Assembly (NCBI RefSeq): GCF_032925565.1
Contig: NZ_CP136708.1
Location: forward strand, 3,224,001 to 3,288,000
DNA from: Alteromonas sp. CI.11.F.A3
Lineage (GTDB): Bacteria; Pseudomonadota; Gammaproteobacteria; Enterobacterales; Alteromonadaceae
Reading direction: 5' to 3'
Length of the DNA stretch: 64,000 nt
Shown: positions 18,817-27,980 of the stretch, in pieces
How positions within the stretch are numbered: position 1 is the first letter of the stretch
How the letters are laid out: each line of letters starts with the position of its first letter
The notes under the pieces: model-generated
Database searches by the model: none
What the model was told of the DNA's origin: nothing
The model's input: only the letters and a program-made list of their open reading frames with translations
Program-made: the position numbers and the translations under genes

Positions 18817-19890
18817 ATGCCCATTTCGCGAATTCGTCACCTTGTTGCGTTTACTGCTTTGTCTGTTCTCACCCTTGCTGGGTGTACAACAGAGAATGAC
18901 ACTCAAGAGAAAACCATCGCCCCCCGCTATGTGAAACTTGCCGAGGTGAGCACTGTTCCTGCCTTTGATGAATTTACCTTTCCGGCAGTGGTTTCTGCGG
19001 TGAAAACGGTAGATCTTAGTTTTGAAGTGTCAGGTCGGTTGGTACAAACCGATTTAACGACGGGTAACGATATTGAAGAAGGAAAGCTGTTAGCCACCAT
19101 TGACCGACAGCCCTTTGAGCGCCGAGTTGATGAACAACGCACTCGCTTAGAACAATCTAAACGCGAATTAGATCGTATTGAAAAAATGTATGCGCAGAAA
19201 CTAGTAGCGCAAAGTACTCTTGATACAGCAAAGACCACCTATGAATTAGCTGAAATAGAACTAAAAACGGCAAAGCAAGATTTAAGTTATACGCAGTTAT
19301 ATGCCCCTTTCGATGCCAAGGTTTCTCAGCGTCTTGTTGAAAACAATAGTTTTGTAGCTGCAGGAACTCCTATTGCTCGTCTACAAGATGTTTCTAAAAT
19401 TTACTTTAATATCAATGTTCCTGAAAGACTACTCACTGCGAATCTTAACCGTGGTATCAAGCAAGCTAGTGCGTCATTAACGACTGAAGAAACACAGTGG
19501 TATCCCGTTAATTATGTAGAACATAACACTCAGCCCGACCCAGTTTCACAAACCTACGAAGTGGTTTTTGCTATGGAACCACGGGAAGATTTACCCCTCA
19601 CTCCGGGTGCACGAGCCGTTGTGAAAGTAAGTTTACAAGGTTCGCCATTTCCCGATGGTGTAGTGGTTCCGGTGCAGTCATTAGTGGGTGATAAAGCCTC
19701 TGGCTTTGGCGTTTGGGTTTACAATGAAAGCAGTAAGTTAGTAAGCAAAGTCAGCGTAACCGTCGAACATATTCACGAAGATTTCGCGGTAATTAGTGGT
19801 TCATTGAAGCTGGGTGAGAAGGTGGTTGCGGCAGGTGCGACCAAAATGCGAGCCGACATGAAAGTCCTCCCTTACGAGGGAGAAAAGTAA
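18817..19890 (+). CDS. RND efflux periplasmic adaptor lipoprotein, second pair
   Basis: I place the start at ATG 18817 because it gives a clean lipoprotein signal ending in the lipobox TLAGC; an upstream in-frame ATG at 18763 would put 18 extra residues before it. The mature part is a standard membrane-fusion protein: a lipoyl half (SFEVSGRLVQTDLTTGNDIEEG), a helical hairpin at about residues 95-150 (LEQSKRELDRIEKMYAQKLVAQ), and the second lipoyl half DLSYTQLYAPFDAKVS. It sits 3 bases before the pump gene. Confidence 0.92.
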   Translation: MPISRIRHLVAFTALSVLTLAGCTTENDTQEKTIAPRYVKLAEVSTVPAFDEFTFPAVVSAVKTVDLSFEVSGRLVQTDLTTGNDIEEGKLLATIDRQPFERRVDEQRTRLEQSKRELDRIEKMYAQKLVAQSTLDTAKTTYELAEIELKTAKQDLSYTQLYAPFDAKVSQRLVENNSFVAAGTPIARLQDVSKIYFNINVPERLLTANLNRGIKQASASLTTEETQWYPVNYVEHNTQPDPVSQTYEVVFAMEPREDLPLTPGARAVVKVSLQGSPFPDGVVVPVQSLVGDKASGFGVWVYNESSKLVSKVSVTVEHIHEDFAVISGSLKLGEKVVAAGATKMRADMKVLPYEGEK

Positions 19891-19893
19891 GTT

Positions 19894-22800
19894 ATGGATA
19901 TCGCTCGTTATTCAATTGATAAACCCGTAAATGTATGGCTCATGGTGGTAATACTGCTACTGGGCGGTATTATTGCAATGACCAATATTGGTCGTTTAGA
20001 AGACCCAGAATTTACGATTAAGCAGGTGAAAGTTTACACCAGCTATTCGGGCGCGGGAGCCGAGAAAGTGGAACGGGAGGTTACTGAACCACTCGAAATT
20101 GCTATTCAGCAAATGCCACAACTCAAAGAGCTCACCTCAATATCTTCACCAGCTTTATCCGAAATTACCGTTGAAGTAAAAAGTAACTATGACAGTAATG
20201 AGTTACCTCAAATTTGGGATGAACTCAGAAAGCGTCTGCGAGACGCAGCGACATCCTTGCCAACGGGCGCACAAGACCCTGTAGTTTTCGACGATTTTGG
20301 CGATGTTTATGGGCTTTATTACGCCCTAAGTGCGCCCGACTTTACCACCAGCGAGTTACGGGAATTTGCACGATTAATTCGAAGAGATCTCCTCACTACT
20401 GAAGGGGTGGCAAAAGTCACCGTAAGTGGTGTACAGACTGAACAGATAGTGGCCTATGTGAATCCTTATCAGCTAGCTGGTTTAGGGATTTCCTTTCCTG
20501 ATTTAACCTCGCTGTTTGAAGATAACTTGCGCCCTTTTAACGGCGGCAGGGTTTTGGTAGATGAAAAGAACGTACGTTTAATTGTGGAGCGGGCGCCGGA
20601 TAAAATTAAAGAAATATCTAACCTTTCTTTAGTTATACCTGGTACCAATCGCTCTATTCGTGTTTCTGATGTGGCCACGCTTAAGTTAGAGCCTGCCGAT
20701 ATACAATCGCAGCTTATTCGTTATAACGGTAAAGAAGCGCTAACCGTTTCGATTTCAGCGTTATCTAACGTAAACATAGTAGATGTAGGCACGCGGGTAA
20801 ATGCCAAAGTTGACCATTTACTTAATACCCTTCCGGTGGGTATTACCCTTACCCCTATTTACGACCAAGCCGCGGTAGTTGATGAGTCGGTAGATGGTTT
20901 TATTGCCAATCTTGTGATGTCGGTAGTTGTAGTTACCCTTACGTTATGCCTATTTATGGGTTGGCGCTCTGGTGTGGTAGTGGGCACGGTGCTGCTGGTG
21001 ACAGTGCTAGGCACTATTCTCATCATGTGGCTAATGGATATTCAGCTTCAACGTATATCGCTTGGCGCTATGGTTATTGCGATGGGGATGTTAGTAGACA
21101 ATGCCATTGTAGTCGCCGAGGGAATGATGCTGAGAATGGCAACAGGCGCATCGGCAAAAGATGCCGCTAGCTTTATCGTAAAACGAACTCAATGGCCTTT
21201 ATTGGGGGCAACGGTAATAGGTATTGCCGCGTTCTCCGGTATTGGATTATCTGATGATGCTACGGGCGAATTCCTCTATTCCTTGTTTGCCGTAGTCTTA
21301 GTTTCATTACTGATGAGTTGGGTACTTGCTGTTACTTTGGTCCCCGTGCTCGGCGAGTTAGTGTTCCGTAAAGGTGTGAAGCAAACGGATGGTGACGAAC
21401 CGACTATGATGCAGCGTTGGTTCACTAAAACGCTTACTGGGGCACTAAAACTGCGTTGGGTAACCATTGCCGTACTGTTGGTCATTACCGTGGTAGCCTA
21501 TGGCAGTTTCGGTATGGTTAAGCAGGGCTTTTTCCCTCCTTCAAACGCACCGCTTTTCTTTGTGCATTATTGGGGCCCTCAAGACCGTGATATTCGTGCT
21601 ACCGAAGATATTATTAAAGAAGCAGAACAACGTATTTTAGCGCAGGAAAATGTAACGGCAGTTACTACCATTATTGGCCAAGGTGCCGACCGCTTTACCC
21701 TTACTTACGCCCCTAAAAGTGCCAATGAAAACTATGGCTTTTTCATGATAAGGGTAAACGAGTTAGAAAATATTCCCGCCGTTCAAGAAAAGCTTTCCGG
21801 CTTGCTCGATAATATCGATCTTGATGCTAACTTCTACCAAGAACGTATGCAATTTGGCCCAGGCTCTGGTGCTAAAATTGAGGCTCGATTCTCAGGCCCT
21901 GATGCCGAAGTGCTCAGAACCTTAGCTGAAGAAGCAAAAGGCATGATGTTGGCTGATGGTAATATCAAAGATGTTCGACACAATTGGCGTGAAAAAGGTG
22001 TTGCTATTAATACCCAGTACGATAATTACAATGCGGGTATTGCCGGCGTGTCGCACTCAGATTTCAGTCAAACCGTACAATATGCCAGTAGCGGATTGCG
22101 GTTAGGGAGTGTGCAAGACGGAGACTATGCCTACAGTATTGTAGCGAAAATGGGACAGCCTGATGACACTGCCATTCAATCAGTTAGAGAAAGCCAAGTG
22201 TGGTCGTCTCAGCAACGTCAGTACGTGCCTTTTACCCAAGTGTCGAGCGGCTTAGATATTGTTACAGAAGAGCTTCGCATTCACCGAAAAGATAGATTAC
22301 GTACTATTACGGTAGAAGCTGAGCCTGGCGACAATGAAACTGCTGCAAAAGCATTTGCCCGTATTCGCCCTCAAATTGAAGCGATGGACATCCCTGCTGG
22401 TTATGCCCTTGAATGGGGTGGTGAGTTTGAAAGCTCGAGCGAAGCGCAAGCTGCACTTGGTGCGGGTTTACCTGTGGGTTTCTTAGTCATGTTTATCATT
22501 TCAGTATTGCTATTCGGTCACGCTCGACAGCCGCTTATTATCTGGTTAGTGGTGCCTATGGCGATTGTGGGTGTCGTGACAGGACTTTTGTCGACAAACA
22601 TGCCGTTTGGCTTCATGTCACTTCTTGGGTTCTTAAGTTTATTCGGCATGTTAATTAAAAATGCCATCGTGCTTATCGAAGAAATAGACTTACAGATTGA
22701 AGAAGGGCTAGAAATTAAAAAGGCTATAGTGGAAGCGACGTTAAGCCGTTTGCGTCCTGTAACGCTAGCCGCTTTAACCACTATTTTAGGTATGGCTCCA

Positions 22801-22938
22801 CTGTTATTCGATGCGTTCTTCGCAGACATGGCGGTAACCATTATGGGTGGACTAACCTTTGCCACCATTCTCACGCTAATTGCAGTACCTGTGCTTTACA
22901 GTATTTTGTTTAAGGTGAGTTATCGAAAAGCCAGTTAG
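19894..22938 (+). CDS. RND efflux permease, second pair
   Basis: This 1014-residue pump of the AcrB superfamily is of the shorter type, with IDKPVNVWLMVVILLLGG at the N-terminus and YSGAGAEKVEREVTEPLE in the porter domain. The TM4 aspartate lies in AMGMLVDNAIVVAEGM; only one of the usual two Asp residues is present there, because the second position is Asn, which is common in this subfamily. The gene follows the adaptor directly and a terminator follows the pump. The outer-membrane channel must come from elsewhere. Confidence 0.94.
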   Translation: MDIARYSIDKPVNVWLMVVILLLGGIIAMTNIGRLEDPEFTIKQVKVYTSYSGAGAEKVEREVTEPLEIAIQQMPQLKELTSISSPALSEITVEVKSNYDSNELPQIWDELRKRLRDAATSLPTGAQDPVVFDDFGDVYGLYYALSAPDFTTSELREFARLIRRDLLTTEGVAKVTVSGVQTEQIVAYVNPYQLAGLGISFPDLTSLFEDNLRPFNGGRVLVDEKNVRLIVERAPDKIKEISNLSLVIPGTNRSIRVSDVATLKLEPADIQSQLIRYNGKEALTVSISALSNVNIVDVGTRVNAKVDHLLNTLPVGITLTPIYDQAAVVDESVDGFIANLVMSVVVVTLTLCLFMGWRSGVVVGTVLLVTVLGTILIMWLMDIQLQRISLGAMVIAMGMLVDNAIVVAEGMMLRMATGASAKDAASFIVKRTQWPLLGATVIGIAAFSGIGLSDDATGEFLYSLFAVVLVSLLMSWVLAVTLVPVLGELVFRKGVKQTDGDEPTMMQRWFTKTLTGALKLRWVTIAVLLVITVVAYGSFGMVKQGFFPPSNAPLFFVHYWGPQDRDIRATEDIIKEAEQRILAQENVTAVTTIIGQGADRFTLTYAPKSANENYGFFMIRVNELENIPAVQEKLSGLLDNIDLDANFYQERMQFGPGSGAKIEARFSGPDAEVLRTLAEEAKGMMLADGNIKDVRHNWREKGVAINTQYDNYNAGIAGVSHSDFSQTVQYASSGLRLGSVQDGDYAYSIVAKMGQPDDTAIQSVRESQVWSSQQRQYVPFTQVSSGLDIVTEELRIHRKDRLRTITVEAEPGDNETAAKAFARIRPQIEAMDIPAGYALEWGGEFESSSEAQAALGAGLPVGFLVMFIISVLLFGHARQPLIIWLVVPMAIVGVVTGLLSTNMPFGFMSLLGFLSLFGMLIKNAIVLIEEIDLQIEEGLEIKKAIVEATLSRLRPVTLAALTTILGMAPLLFDAFFADMAVTIMGGLTFATILTLIAVPVLYSILFKVSYRKAS

Positions 22939-22965
22939 TTTATAAAGCGCAAACTAGCTAAAAAT

Positions 22966-22996
22966 AAAAAAGGTGCGTATAGACGCACCTTTTTTA
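22966..22996 (+). terminator. Terminator of the second RND operon
   Basis: The stem GGTGCGT/ACGCACC with loop ATAG is flanked by an A run on the left and TTTTTT on the right, so it can also work for the reverse-strand CBS gene. Confidence 0.9.
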
Positions 22997-23049
22997 TTAT
23001 TGTAATCATTGAGCTCGTTGTCGTTTTAACACCTCACTCAACTAAGCTT

Positions 23050-23472
23050 TTAACCTTTCTTTGCATTCACCCTTGCTTCCATAAAGCGCATGACATCTCG
23101 CCAAGATACAATGCCAATAGGACATCGTTTCTCATCAATGATGGGGATACAAGAAATCTTGTTTTCATTGAACAAAGAAATTGCATTAACTATTGAATCA
23201 TTTGCACGAAGGGTTAATACGCTTCGTGTCATAATCTGATGCGCCTTTTTCTCCAGTGTCGCTCTGTCACGAAAACGCTCATTAACGGTATTAGCAAAAG
23301 GGCTAGTCGCCTTTAATACGTCACGGTCTGAAATGATGCCCTGCAATTGATTTTGATGCACGACGACTAAATGATGAAACCCGGTTTCAGCAAACAAGGT
23401 TTGTATCAATTCTAGGCTATCATCCATGTGCACACTGACTACGCGTGTTGACATGATGTGCGACAAACTCAT
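23050..23472 (-). CDS. CBS-domain pair protein
   Basis: This 140-residue protein is essentially two tandem CBS motifs: MSTRVVSVHMDDSLELIQTL with HLVVVHQNQLQGIISDRD, then MTRSVLTLRANDSIVNAISL with CIPIIDEKRCPIGIVSWRDV. Such pairs bind adenosine nucleotides and act as energy or redox sensors, often modulating partner proteins. No partner is apparent: the neighbours are a pump operon and an alcohol-dehydrogenase-like gene. It probably has its own promoter in the 85-base gap upstream. Confidence 0.88.
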   Translation of the reverse strand: MSLSHIMSTRVVSVHMDDSLELIQTLFAETGFHHLVVVHQNQLQGIISDRDVLKATSPFANTVNERFRDRATLEKKAHQIMTRSVLTLRANDSIVNAISLFNENKISCIPIIDEKRCPIGIVSWRDVMRFMEARVNAKKG

Positions 23473-23557
23473 GGCATTCCTTTTTCATTGACCCAAGCAA
23501 TGTCTATTTTGCTCAATAAAGGCGCAGCGCGCAACATTACTGCCTCAATGTGTCGAA

Positions 23558-24568
23558 CTAAAGACTCACGCAAATTTTACCGAAGTGCTTACCCGATGCC
23601 TCAAAAGTAAAGGCATCTGATAGTCTTTCAAGGGCAAATGTAGTATCGATGACAGGTTTAAAGTTCATGCATTCTAAGGCACTGACAAAGTCCCACTGGT
23701 TTTTATTACTCCCCACAATGATGCCAGTTAACCTAATTTGCTTTCGCATAAGGGTAGCCGTTGGAATATCACCCTTAATACCGGTTAAAACACCAATAAG
23801 TACAATACTTCCCCCTACTCTACAGGCATGAATAGATTGGCCTAAAGTGGCTGGCCCACCAACTTCAACCACGTGGTCGACACCTTTTCCGCCAGTCCAT
23901 TTGGCAACGGTTTTGCCCCACTTTTCGTCCGTTTTATAGTTAACTGTGAAATCTGCACCCAAGGCTTTTGCTTTCTCTAATTTATCATCTGAGCTTGAGG
24001 TTATTGCTACTTTCGCCCCCATTGCTTTGGCAATTTGAAGCGCATAGATAGACACACCTCCAGTGCCCAACAACAGAACCGTATCGCCTGCTTTCAAGCC
24101 ACCTTCAACCACTAAAGCCCGCCACGCAGTTAGTCCTGCTGTTGTGATAGTAGCCGCTTCTTCGTGAGACCATCCTGAAGGTGCTTTAGTAAACCATTGC
24201 TGCGGCTTTACCACGACTTCCTGGGCGTAACCGTCAATACCATCTCCGGGAGTGCGACTAAAATCACCCACCGTTGGTGCGCCGCTTAACCAGTCAGGAA
24301 AGAAGGTAGAAACCACATGGTCGCCTGGAACAAACTGTGTAACGTCTTCCCCTACTTCTACAACGACGCCCGCGCCGTCAGACATAGGAATTCGGTCACC
24401 CTCTGTGGGAATAGCGCCTGTCGCGACGCTGTAATCATGATAATTTAAAGAGCTAGCATGGATCCTTACTTTAATTTCGTCATTGCCGACGACGGTTGGC
24501 TCTGTTTCGTTTGCGCAGTAGAGCGGCGCTAAGCCTTCACTGTTGTCTTTCAAACGCATTACTTTCAT
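23558..24568 (-). CDS. MDR-family NAD(P)-dependent oxidoreductase
   Basis: The 336-residue protein belongs to the medium-chain dehydrogenase/reductase family. It has a GroES-like N-terminal half (SLNYHDYSVATGAIP, MSDGAGVVVEVGEDV) and a Rossmann half with the dinucleotide loop LLLGTGGVSIYALQIAKAMG. The Cys that binds catalytic zinc in alcohol dehydrogenases is replaced (LNYHD), and no structural-zinc Cys cluster is visible, so it is more like zinc-free quinone or enoyl reductases. TTCCTTCC on the forward strand after the start corresponds to a GGAAGG ribosome binding site. Substrate unknown. Confidence 0.88.
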   Translation of the reverse strand: MKVMRLKDNSEGLAPLYCANETEPTVVGNDEIKVRIHASSLNYHDYSVATGAIPTEGDRIPMSDGAGVVVEVGEDVTQFVPGDHVVSTFFPDWLSGAPTVGDFSRTPGDGIDGYAQEVVVKPQQWFTKAPSGWSHEEAATITTAGLTAWRALVVEGGLKAGDTVLLLGTGGVSIYALQIAKAMGAKVAITSSSDDKLEKAKALGADFTVNYKTDEKWGKTVAKWTGGKGVDHVVEVGGPATLGQSIHACRVGGSIVLIGVLTGIKGDIPTATLMRKQIRLTGIIVGSNKNQWDFVSALECMNFKPVIDTTFALERLSDAFTFEASGKHFGKICVSL

Positions 24569-24947
24569 AAGATTTCCTTCCTGATTAGCAAGTGAAGATA
24601 GTTTAGGGGATGTTTACAGTTGCGAGTACAAAATACCAATAGCGCTAAAAAAGGCGCAACGCAACAAATGAACATAAGTAAATATGACCTCTTGATTAGT
24701 ACAAACATGAGGATATTGACGATTAATTAAAGGCGAGAGGAAAAATAAAAACCCCTTGGCGAGCATAACTGCCAACGCCAAGGGTAAAAGTGCGCAAAGG
24801 GAAAGCACTTAGGAGAGCCCTTAGGGAAAGTAAAGGTACAAATTTAAAAGTTAATACAAAAACTTATATTAGAGCTGATGTAATTGCTTATACATAAACT
24901 CTTACAAGCTCTCGTAGAATAGCTAGGTCAAAGCCAGTCACAAGTGC
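24569..24947. other. Intergenic region with one terminator
   Basis: This 379-base region lies between two reverse-strand oxidoreductase genes. Its only clear element is the hairpin at 24743-24784, listed separately. It should also carry the promoter of the 23558-24568 gene. An open frame across it is interrupted in sense by the hairpin and does not look coding. Confidence 0.6.
24743..24784 (-). terminator. Terminator for the quinone oxidoreductase gene
   Basis: Read on the reverse strand, the 9-bp stem CCCTTGGCG/CGCCAAGGG (loop 14 nt) is followed by TTTTTATTTTT. It lies about 160 bases beyond the stop of the gene at 24948, giving a long untranslated 3' end. Confidence 0.8.
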
Positions 24948-25943
24948 TTAAGAGGCTACATCAATAACGATTTTGCCCATAGCCTTGCCGCTTGCTAAGC
25001 GCGCATGTGCATCACTCGCTTGCTCAAGGGTAAACGTCTCGCTATCTAATACTGGAGTTAACGCGCCTGCATCAACAATATCTGTAATAGCGCGTAATAT
25101 CGCTCCGTGATTTTCACGTTTGTAGTTGTGGATCATAGGGATAAGCATGAACACAACATGTAAACTCAAGCCTTTGAAATGCACAGGGGTAAGATCTGTT
25201 TCAATAAACGACACCGTCGTCGCCACCTGGCCGCATAATTTTGCCGCTTCAAAAGAGTTGGGTAAGTTACCGCCACCCACAGAATCGTAAACCACATCGA
25301 AACCAGCACCATCGGTATGCTTAGCGACGTAATCAGCCACTTTTTCTGAGCGAAAATCAATGTAAGTCGCACCGAGCTTTTCAATCAGTGAAGCTTGTTC
25401 ATCTGAGCCGCCAGTAGCAAATACAGTCGCACCAAAGTGACGAGCCATTTGAATAGCAAGATGACCTACGCCGCCAGCGCCGCCATGCACTAATACGTTT
25501 TGCCCTTTTGCGGTTTGCGCGCGGGCTAAGCCCTCATACGCAGTAATGCCAACCAAAGGTAGGGCGGCTGCTTCACGCATCGACAACGATTTAGGCTTAG
25601 GTGCAATTAGACGAACATCGGCTAACATTAATTCAGCTAAGGCACCTTGCAAGTCGGCTAGACCACCTGCGCAACCATAAACTTCATCACCTACGCTAAA
25701 GTTATCTACGTCTTCTCCAACGGCTTCAACTGTACCGGCGAAATCCATACCCAACACACCGCCGGGTAGTTTAGGAGAAAATGGTAGGTCTTGACCCATT
25801 TCACGTATCATGGTGTCTACTGTATTCACGCTGGTTGCCGCAATACGCACAATGACGTGGCCCGCTTTAATTTGCGGCGCATCTATTTCAGTGGCAGTGA
25901 ATACTTCAGAGCCACCAAATTCGTTAATAACCATCGCTTTCAT
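24948..25943 (-). CDS. Zinc-independent quinone oxidoreductase-like MDR protein
   Basis: From ATG 25943 the protein has 331 residues and starts MKAMVINEFGGSEVF, the usual opening of NADPH:quinone reductases (QOR). An upstream in-frame ATG at 26021 would add 26 hydrophobic residues that no family member needs; GAGG lies upstream of 25943. The cofactor loop is HGGAGGVGHLAIQMARHFGA. Such enzymes reduce quinones or unsaturated carbonyls with NADPH. It is divergent from the LysR regulator at 26054, its likely regulator. Confidence 0.9.
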   Translation of the reverse strand: MKAMVINEFGGSEVFTATEIDAPQIKAGHVIVRIAATSVNTVDTMIREMGQDLPFSPKLPGGVLGMDFAGTVEAVGEDVDNFSVGDEVYGCAGGLADLQGALAELMLADVRLIAPKPKSLSMREAAALPLVGITAYEGLARAQTAKGQNVLVHGGAGGVGHLAIQMARHFGATVFATGGSDEQASLIEKLGATYIDFRSEKVADYVAKHTDGAGFDVVYDSVGGGNLPNSFEAAKLCGQVATTVSFIETDLTPVHFKGLSLHVVFMLIPMIHNYKRENHGAILRAITDIVDAGALTPVLDSETFTLEQASDAHARLASGKAMGKIVIDVAS

Positions 25944-26053
25944 GTGAGTTAGCCTCGTTGCGTTAAGTTCGAGACTAATAATAGCCACTAGCCAGGCATA
26001 TGATAATTGGGTTATAAACACATACAGTTTTTAGATTTTATTGATAATCCATT

Positions 26054-26971
26054 ATGAACATCGATCACCTTAAGCTTTTTGTACGTATCGCCAATACCAA
26101 TAACATCAGTGTGGCTGGACGTGAATTGAATGTTTCACCGGCCGTGGCCAGCGCTCACATCAATAAATTGGAAGAAAATTTGGGTGTGCGACTTATTCAC
26201 CGCACCACGCGTAAAGTGTCGTTAACCGATGAAGGAAAACTTTTTCTACCTCACGCTGAAGAAGTGTTATCAAGTATTGAAATAGCCCAAGCGGCGGTTG
26301 GCGTTGGCTCGCAAACGCCACAAGGTACATTGCGAGTAACCGCGCCAGCTTCTTTTGGTCGCCTACACTTGGTACCTGCAATGGAAGAATTCTTAGCAGC
26401 GTATCCGCAGTTAAATATCGATTTTCGCTTTAGTGACAGCATTGTAGACCTGATAGAAGGTGGATTTGATGTAGCGATTCGCGACGCCGTGCTTCAGGAC
26501 TCAAATCTACATGCTAGAAAACTTGCCGATGACAAGCGGATTATTGTTGCTTCACCTGCTTATATTAAAAAATATGGCGAGCCTGAGACTCCTCAAGACA
26601 TACCTAAGCATGCAGCTGTGAACCTTATGGGTTTAGAAACATGGGAGTTCAATACGCCGCAAGGCGTTGTATCTATAAAGCCAAACACGCGTATCCGCAT
26701 GGATAATGGTGAAGCGGTACGAGATGCCGCGATTGGTGGTAATGGGTTAACGCTTACCGCCACTTGGTGTAGCTATCCGTATCTTCAAAGTGGCCAGCTA
26801 GTCCAAGTATTGAAAGATTACCCACTAACGGCTGAATGCGCACTATGGGCGGTATATCCCAGCAACCGTTTATTAGCGCCCAAAGTGCGGGTGTTTATCG
26901 ACTTTTTAAAGGATAAGTACAGTGGCGAACCTTACTGGGACAAAGCGTTAAAAGAAGCAGGCCTAATTTAA
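26054..26971 (+). CDS. LysR-family regulator, divergent from QOR gene
   Basis: The 305-residue protein opens with a LysR helix-turn-helix (MNIDHLKLFVRIANTNNISVAG...SPAVASAHINKLEENLGVRL). Its effector domain is of the CrgA/AaeR-like type: LRVTAPASFGRLHLVPAMEEFL, IEGGFDVAIRDA. Regulators of this subgroup often control a neighbouring oxidoreductase gene in response to electrophiles or aromatics. Only about 110 bases separate its start from the QOR start. It ends shortly before a strong terminator. Confidence 0.92.
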   Translation: MNIDHLKLFVRIANTNNISVAGRELNVSPAVASAHINKLEENLGVRLIHRTTRKVSLTDEGKLFLPHAEEVLSSIEIAQAAVGVGSQTPQGTLRVTAPASFGRLHLVPAMEEFLAAYPQLNIDFRFSDSIVDLIEGGFDVAIRDAVLQDSNLHARKLADDKRIIVASPAYIKKYGEPETPQDIPKHAAVNLMGLETWEFNTPQGVVSIKPNTRIRMDNGEAVRDAAIGGNGLTLTATWCSYPYLQSGQLVQVLKDYPLTAECALWAVYPSNRLLAPKVRVFIDFLKDKYSGEPYWDKALKEAGLI

Positions 26972-26985
26972 GGAAAACAACGTTA

Positions 26986-27016
26986 AAAAAACCACAGTAC
27001 ATAGACTGTGGTTTTT
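26986..27016 (+). terminator. Terminator of the LysR gene
   Basis: The stem ACCACAGT/ACTGTGGT (loop ACATAG) is flanked by A6 on the left and T5 on the right, and can serve both strands (also the cytochrome b561 gene). Confidence 0.9.
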
Positions 27017-27079
27017 CTAAATAGCTATAAATTGCGGTTCTGACGTACGGCTAAAAGTTTTGATATTGAGTGTTAATCA

Positions 27080-27640
27080 CTAAATACTTTTGCCTAACAT
27101 GCGTCTTAGCGTACCGTCCTTATCCACTATGTGATGCTTTAACGCGCCGGCCACGTGAAGGACAACCGCGCCAATCAACACATACCCTAGATAATGATGC
27201 ACCGTACCGCCAACTTTAGAGAGCTCATAATTTATCGGCAATGTTTTTTCAGGATCTTCTACGCTGAAATTTTGAGCAAAGACTTCTAGCCCAAATACAG
27301 ATAAACCATGGCCGCCAAGTACTGAAGTCATAAGCCCTGATATTGGCATAAGCAGTGTGCTAAGAATGAGTACCCAATGAATCACTTTAGCCACACCATG
27401 CACTAAATTAGAGTAATTTCCTGCTGCCGTGGGCCAACCATTTTTTAACCGCCACGTTGCTCGAGTTAATGCAATGAATAGCACAATAAAACCAAAAGAC
27501 TTATGCCATGAAAATACCCAATAAGCGTTTTCTTCTACCATATAAACGCCAGAGGCCAGCATGCCAATAATGATTAAGCCAACAAGCCAATGTAGAAATA
27601 TGGTGGTAGGTGAAAACTTTTGATGTGAATCGTACTGCAT
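27080..27640 (-). CDS. Cytochrome b561
   Basis: This 186-residue inner-membrane dihaem cytochrome has four TM helices and the expected histidines: FLHWLVG in helix 1, WHKSFGF in helix 2, HGVAKVIHW, and in the last helix HHYLGYVLIGAVVLHVAGALKH (abridged). It passes electrons from quinol, probably to superoxide or other acceptors, as in CybB/YceJ proteins. I chose ATG 27640 because GAGGA lies immediately upstream; a GTG at 27658 is an alternative that adds six residues. The gene lies just beyond the catalase gene's 3' region, both on the reverse strand, suggesting an oxidative-stress setting. Confidence 0.9.
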   Translation of the reverse strand: MQYDSHQKFSPTTIFLHWLVGLIIIGMLASGVYMVEENAYWVFSWHKSFGFIVLFIALTRATWRLKNGWPTAAGNYSNLVHGVAKVIHWVLILSTLLMPISGLMTSVLGGHGLSVFGLEVFAQNFSVEDPEKTLPINYELSKVGGTVHHYLGYVLIGAVVLHVAGALKHHIVDKDGTLRRMLGKSI

Positions 27641-27658
27641 ATTTTCCTCGGGAAACAC

Positions 27659-27980
27659 GACGGTTAATAATGTACTTCAATATAGAAGAATTTTGTAATT
27701 AGATACTAATACCTTTTTAGAGCCTTACTATTTTTTCAACGCAAATGGTTTTGCATGAATGCGCAAATTGCTAGGGGAAGCCCATAGGCCTTTTTAGGTA
27801 TTCTAAATTAAAAACTTAATTTAGCACGGGGAAATTTACTTGGATATGGGGGGATACGCCTACAAAGCGCCCCCCCTAGATTAATGACTAGACCGAGTTC
27901 CCAGTGCCGATAGCAACGTCGACAATGGGAACTTTGTCAATAGAAGCTTTGTCAATAGGAGCTTTGCCAAATTAACGCCC
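27659..27980. other. Intergenic region between catalase and cytochrome b561 genes
   Basis: The region is 322 bases long. Its catalase-proximal part contains a 15-bp tandem repeat in frame with the catalase gene (see the separate entry). The rest is AT-rich and must include the cytochrome b561 promoter. No further gene seen. Confidence 0.6.
27930..27974 (-). repeat. Three 15-bp tandem units behind the catalase stop
   Basis: Units AACTTTGTCAATAGA, AGCTTTGTCAATAGG and AGCTTTGCCAAATTA lie end to end. On the catalase strand and in the catalase frame, after the catalase TAA and a second TAA, they read as KAPID-KASID-KVPIV-like pentapeptides until a TAG at 27888-27890. Confidence 0.8.

Noticed and set aside
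24614..24808. Reverse-strand open frame of 64 codons
   Set aside because: It covers the terminator hairpin at 24743-24784 and has no family resemblance or start signal.
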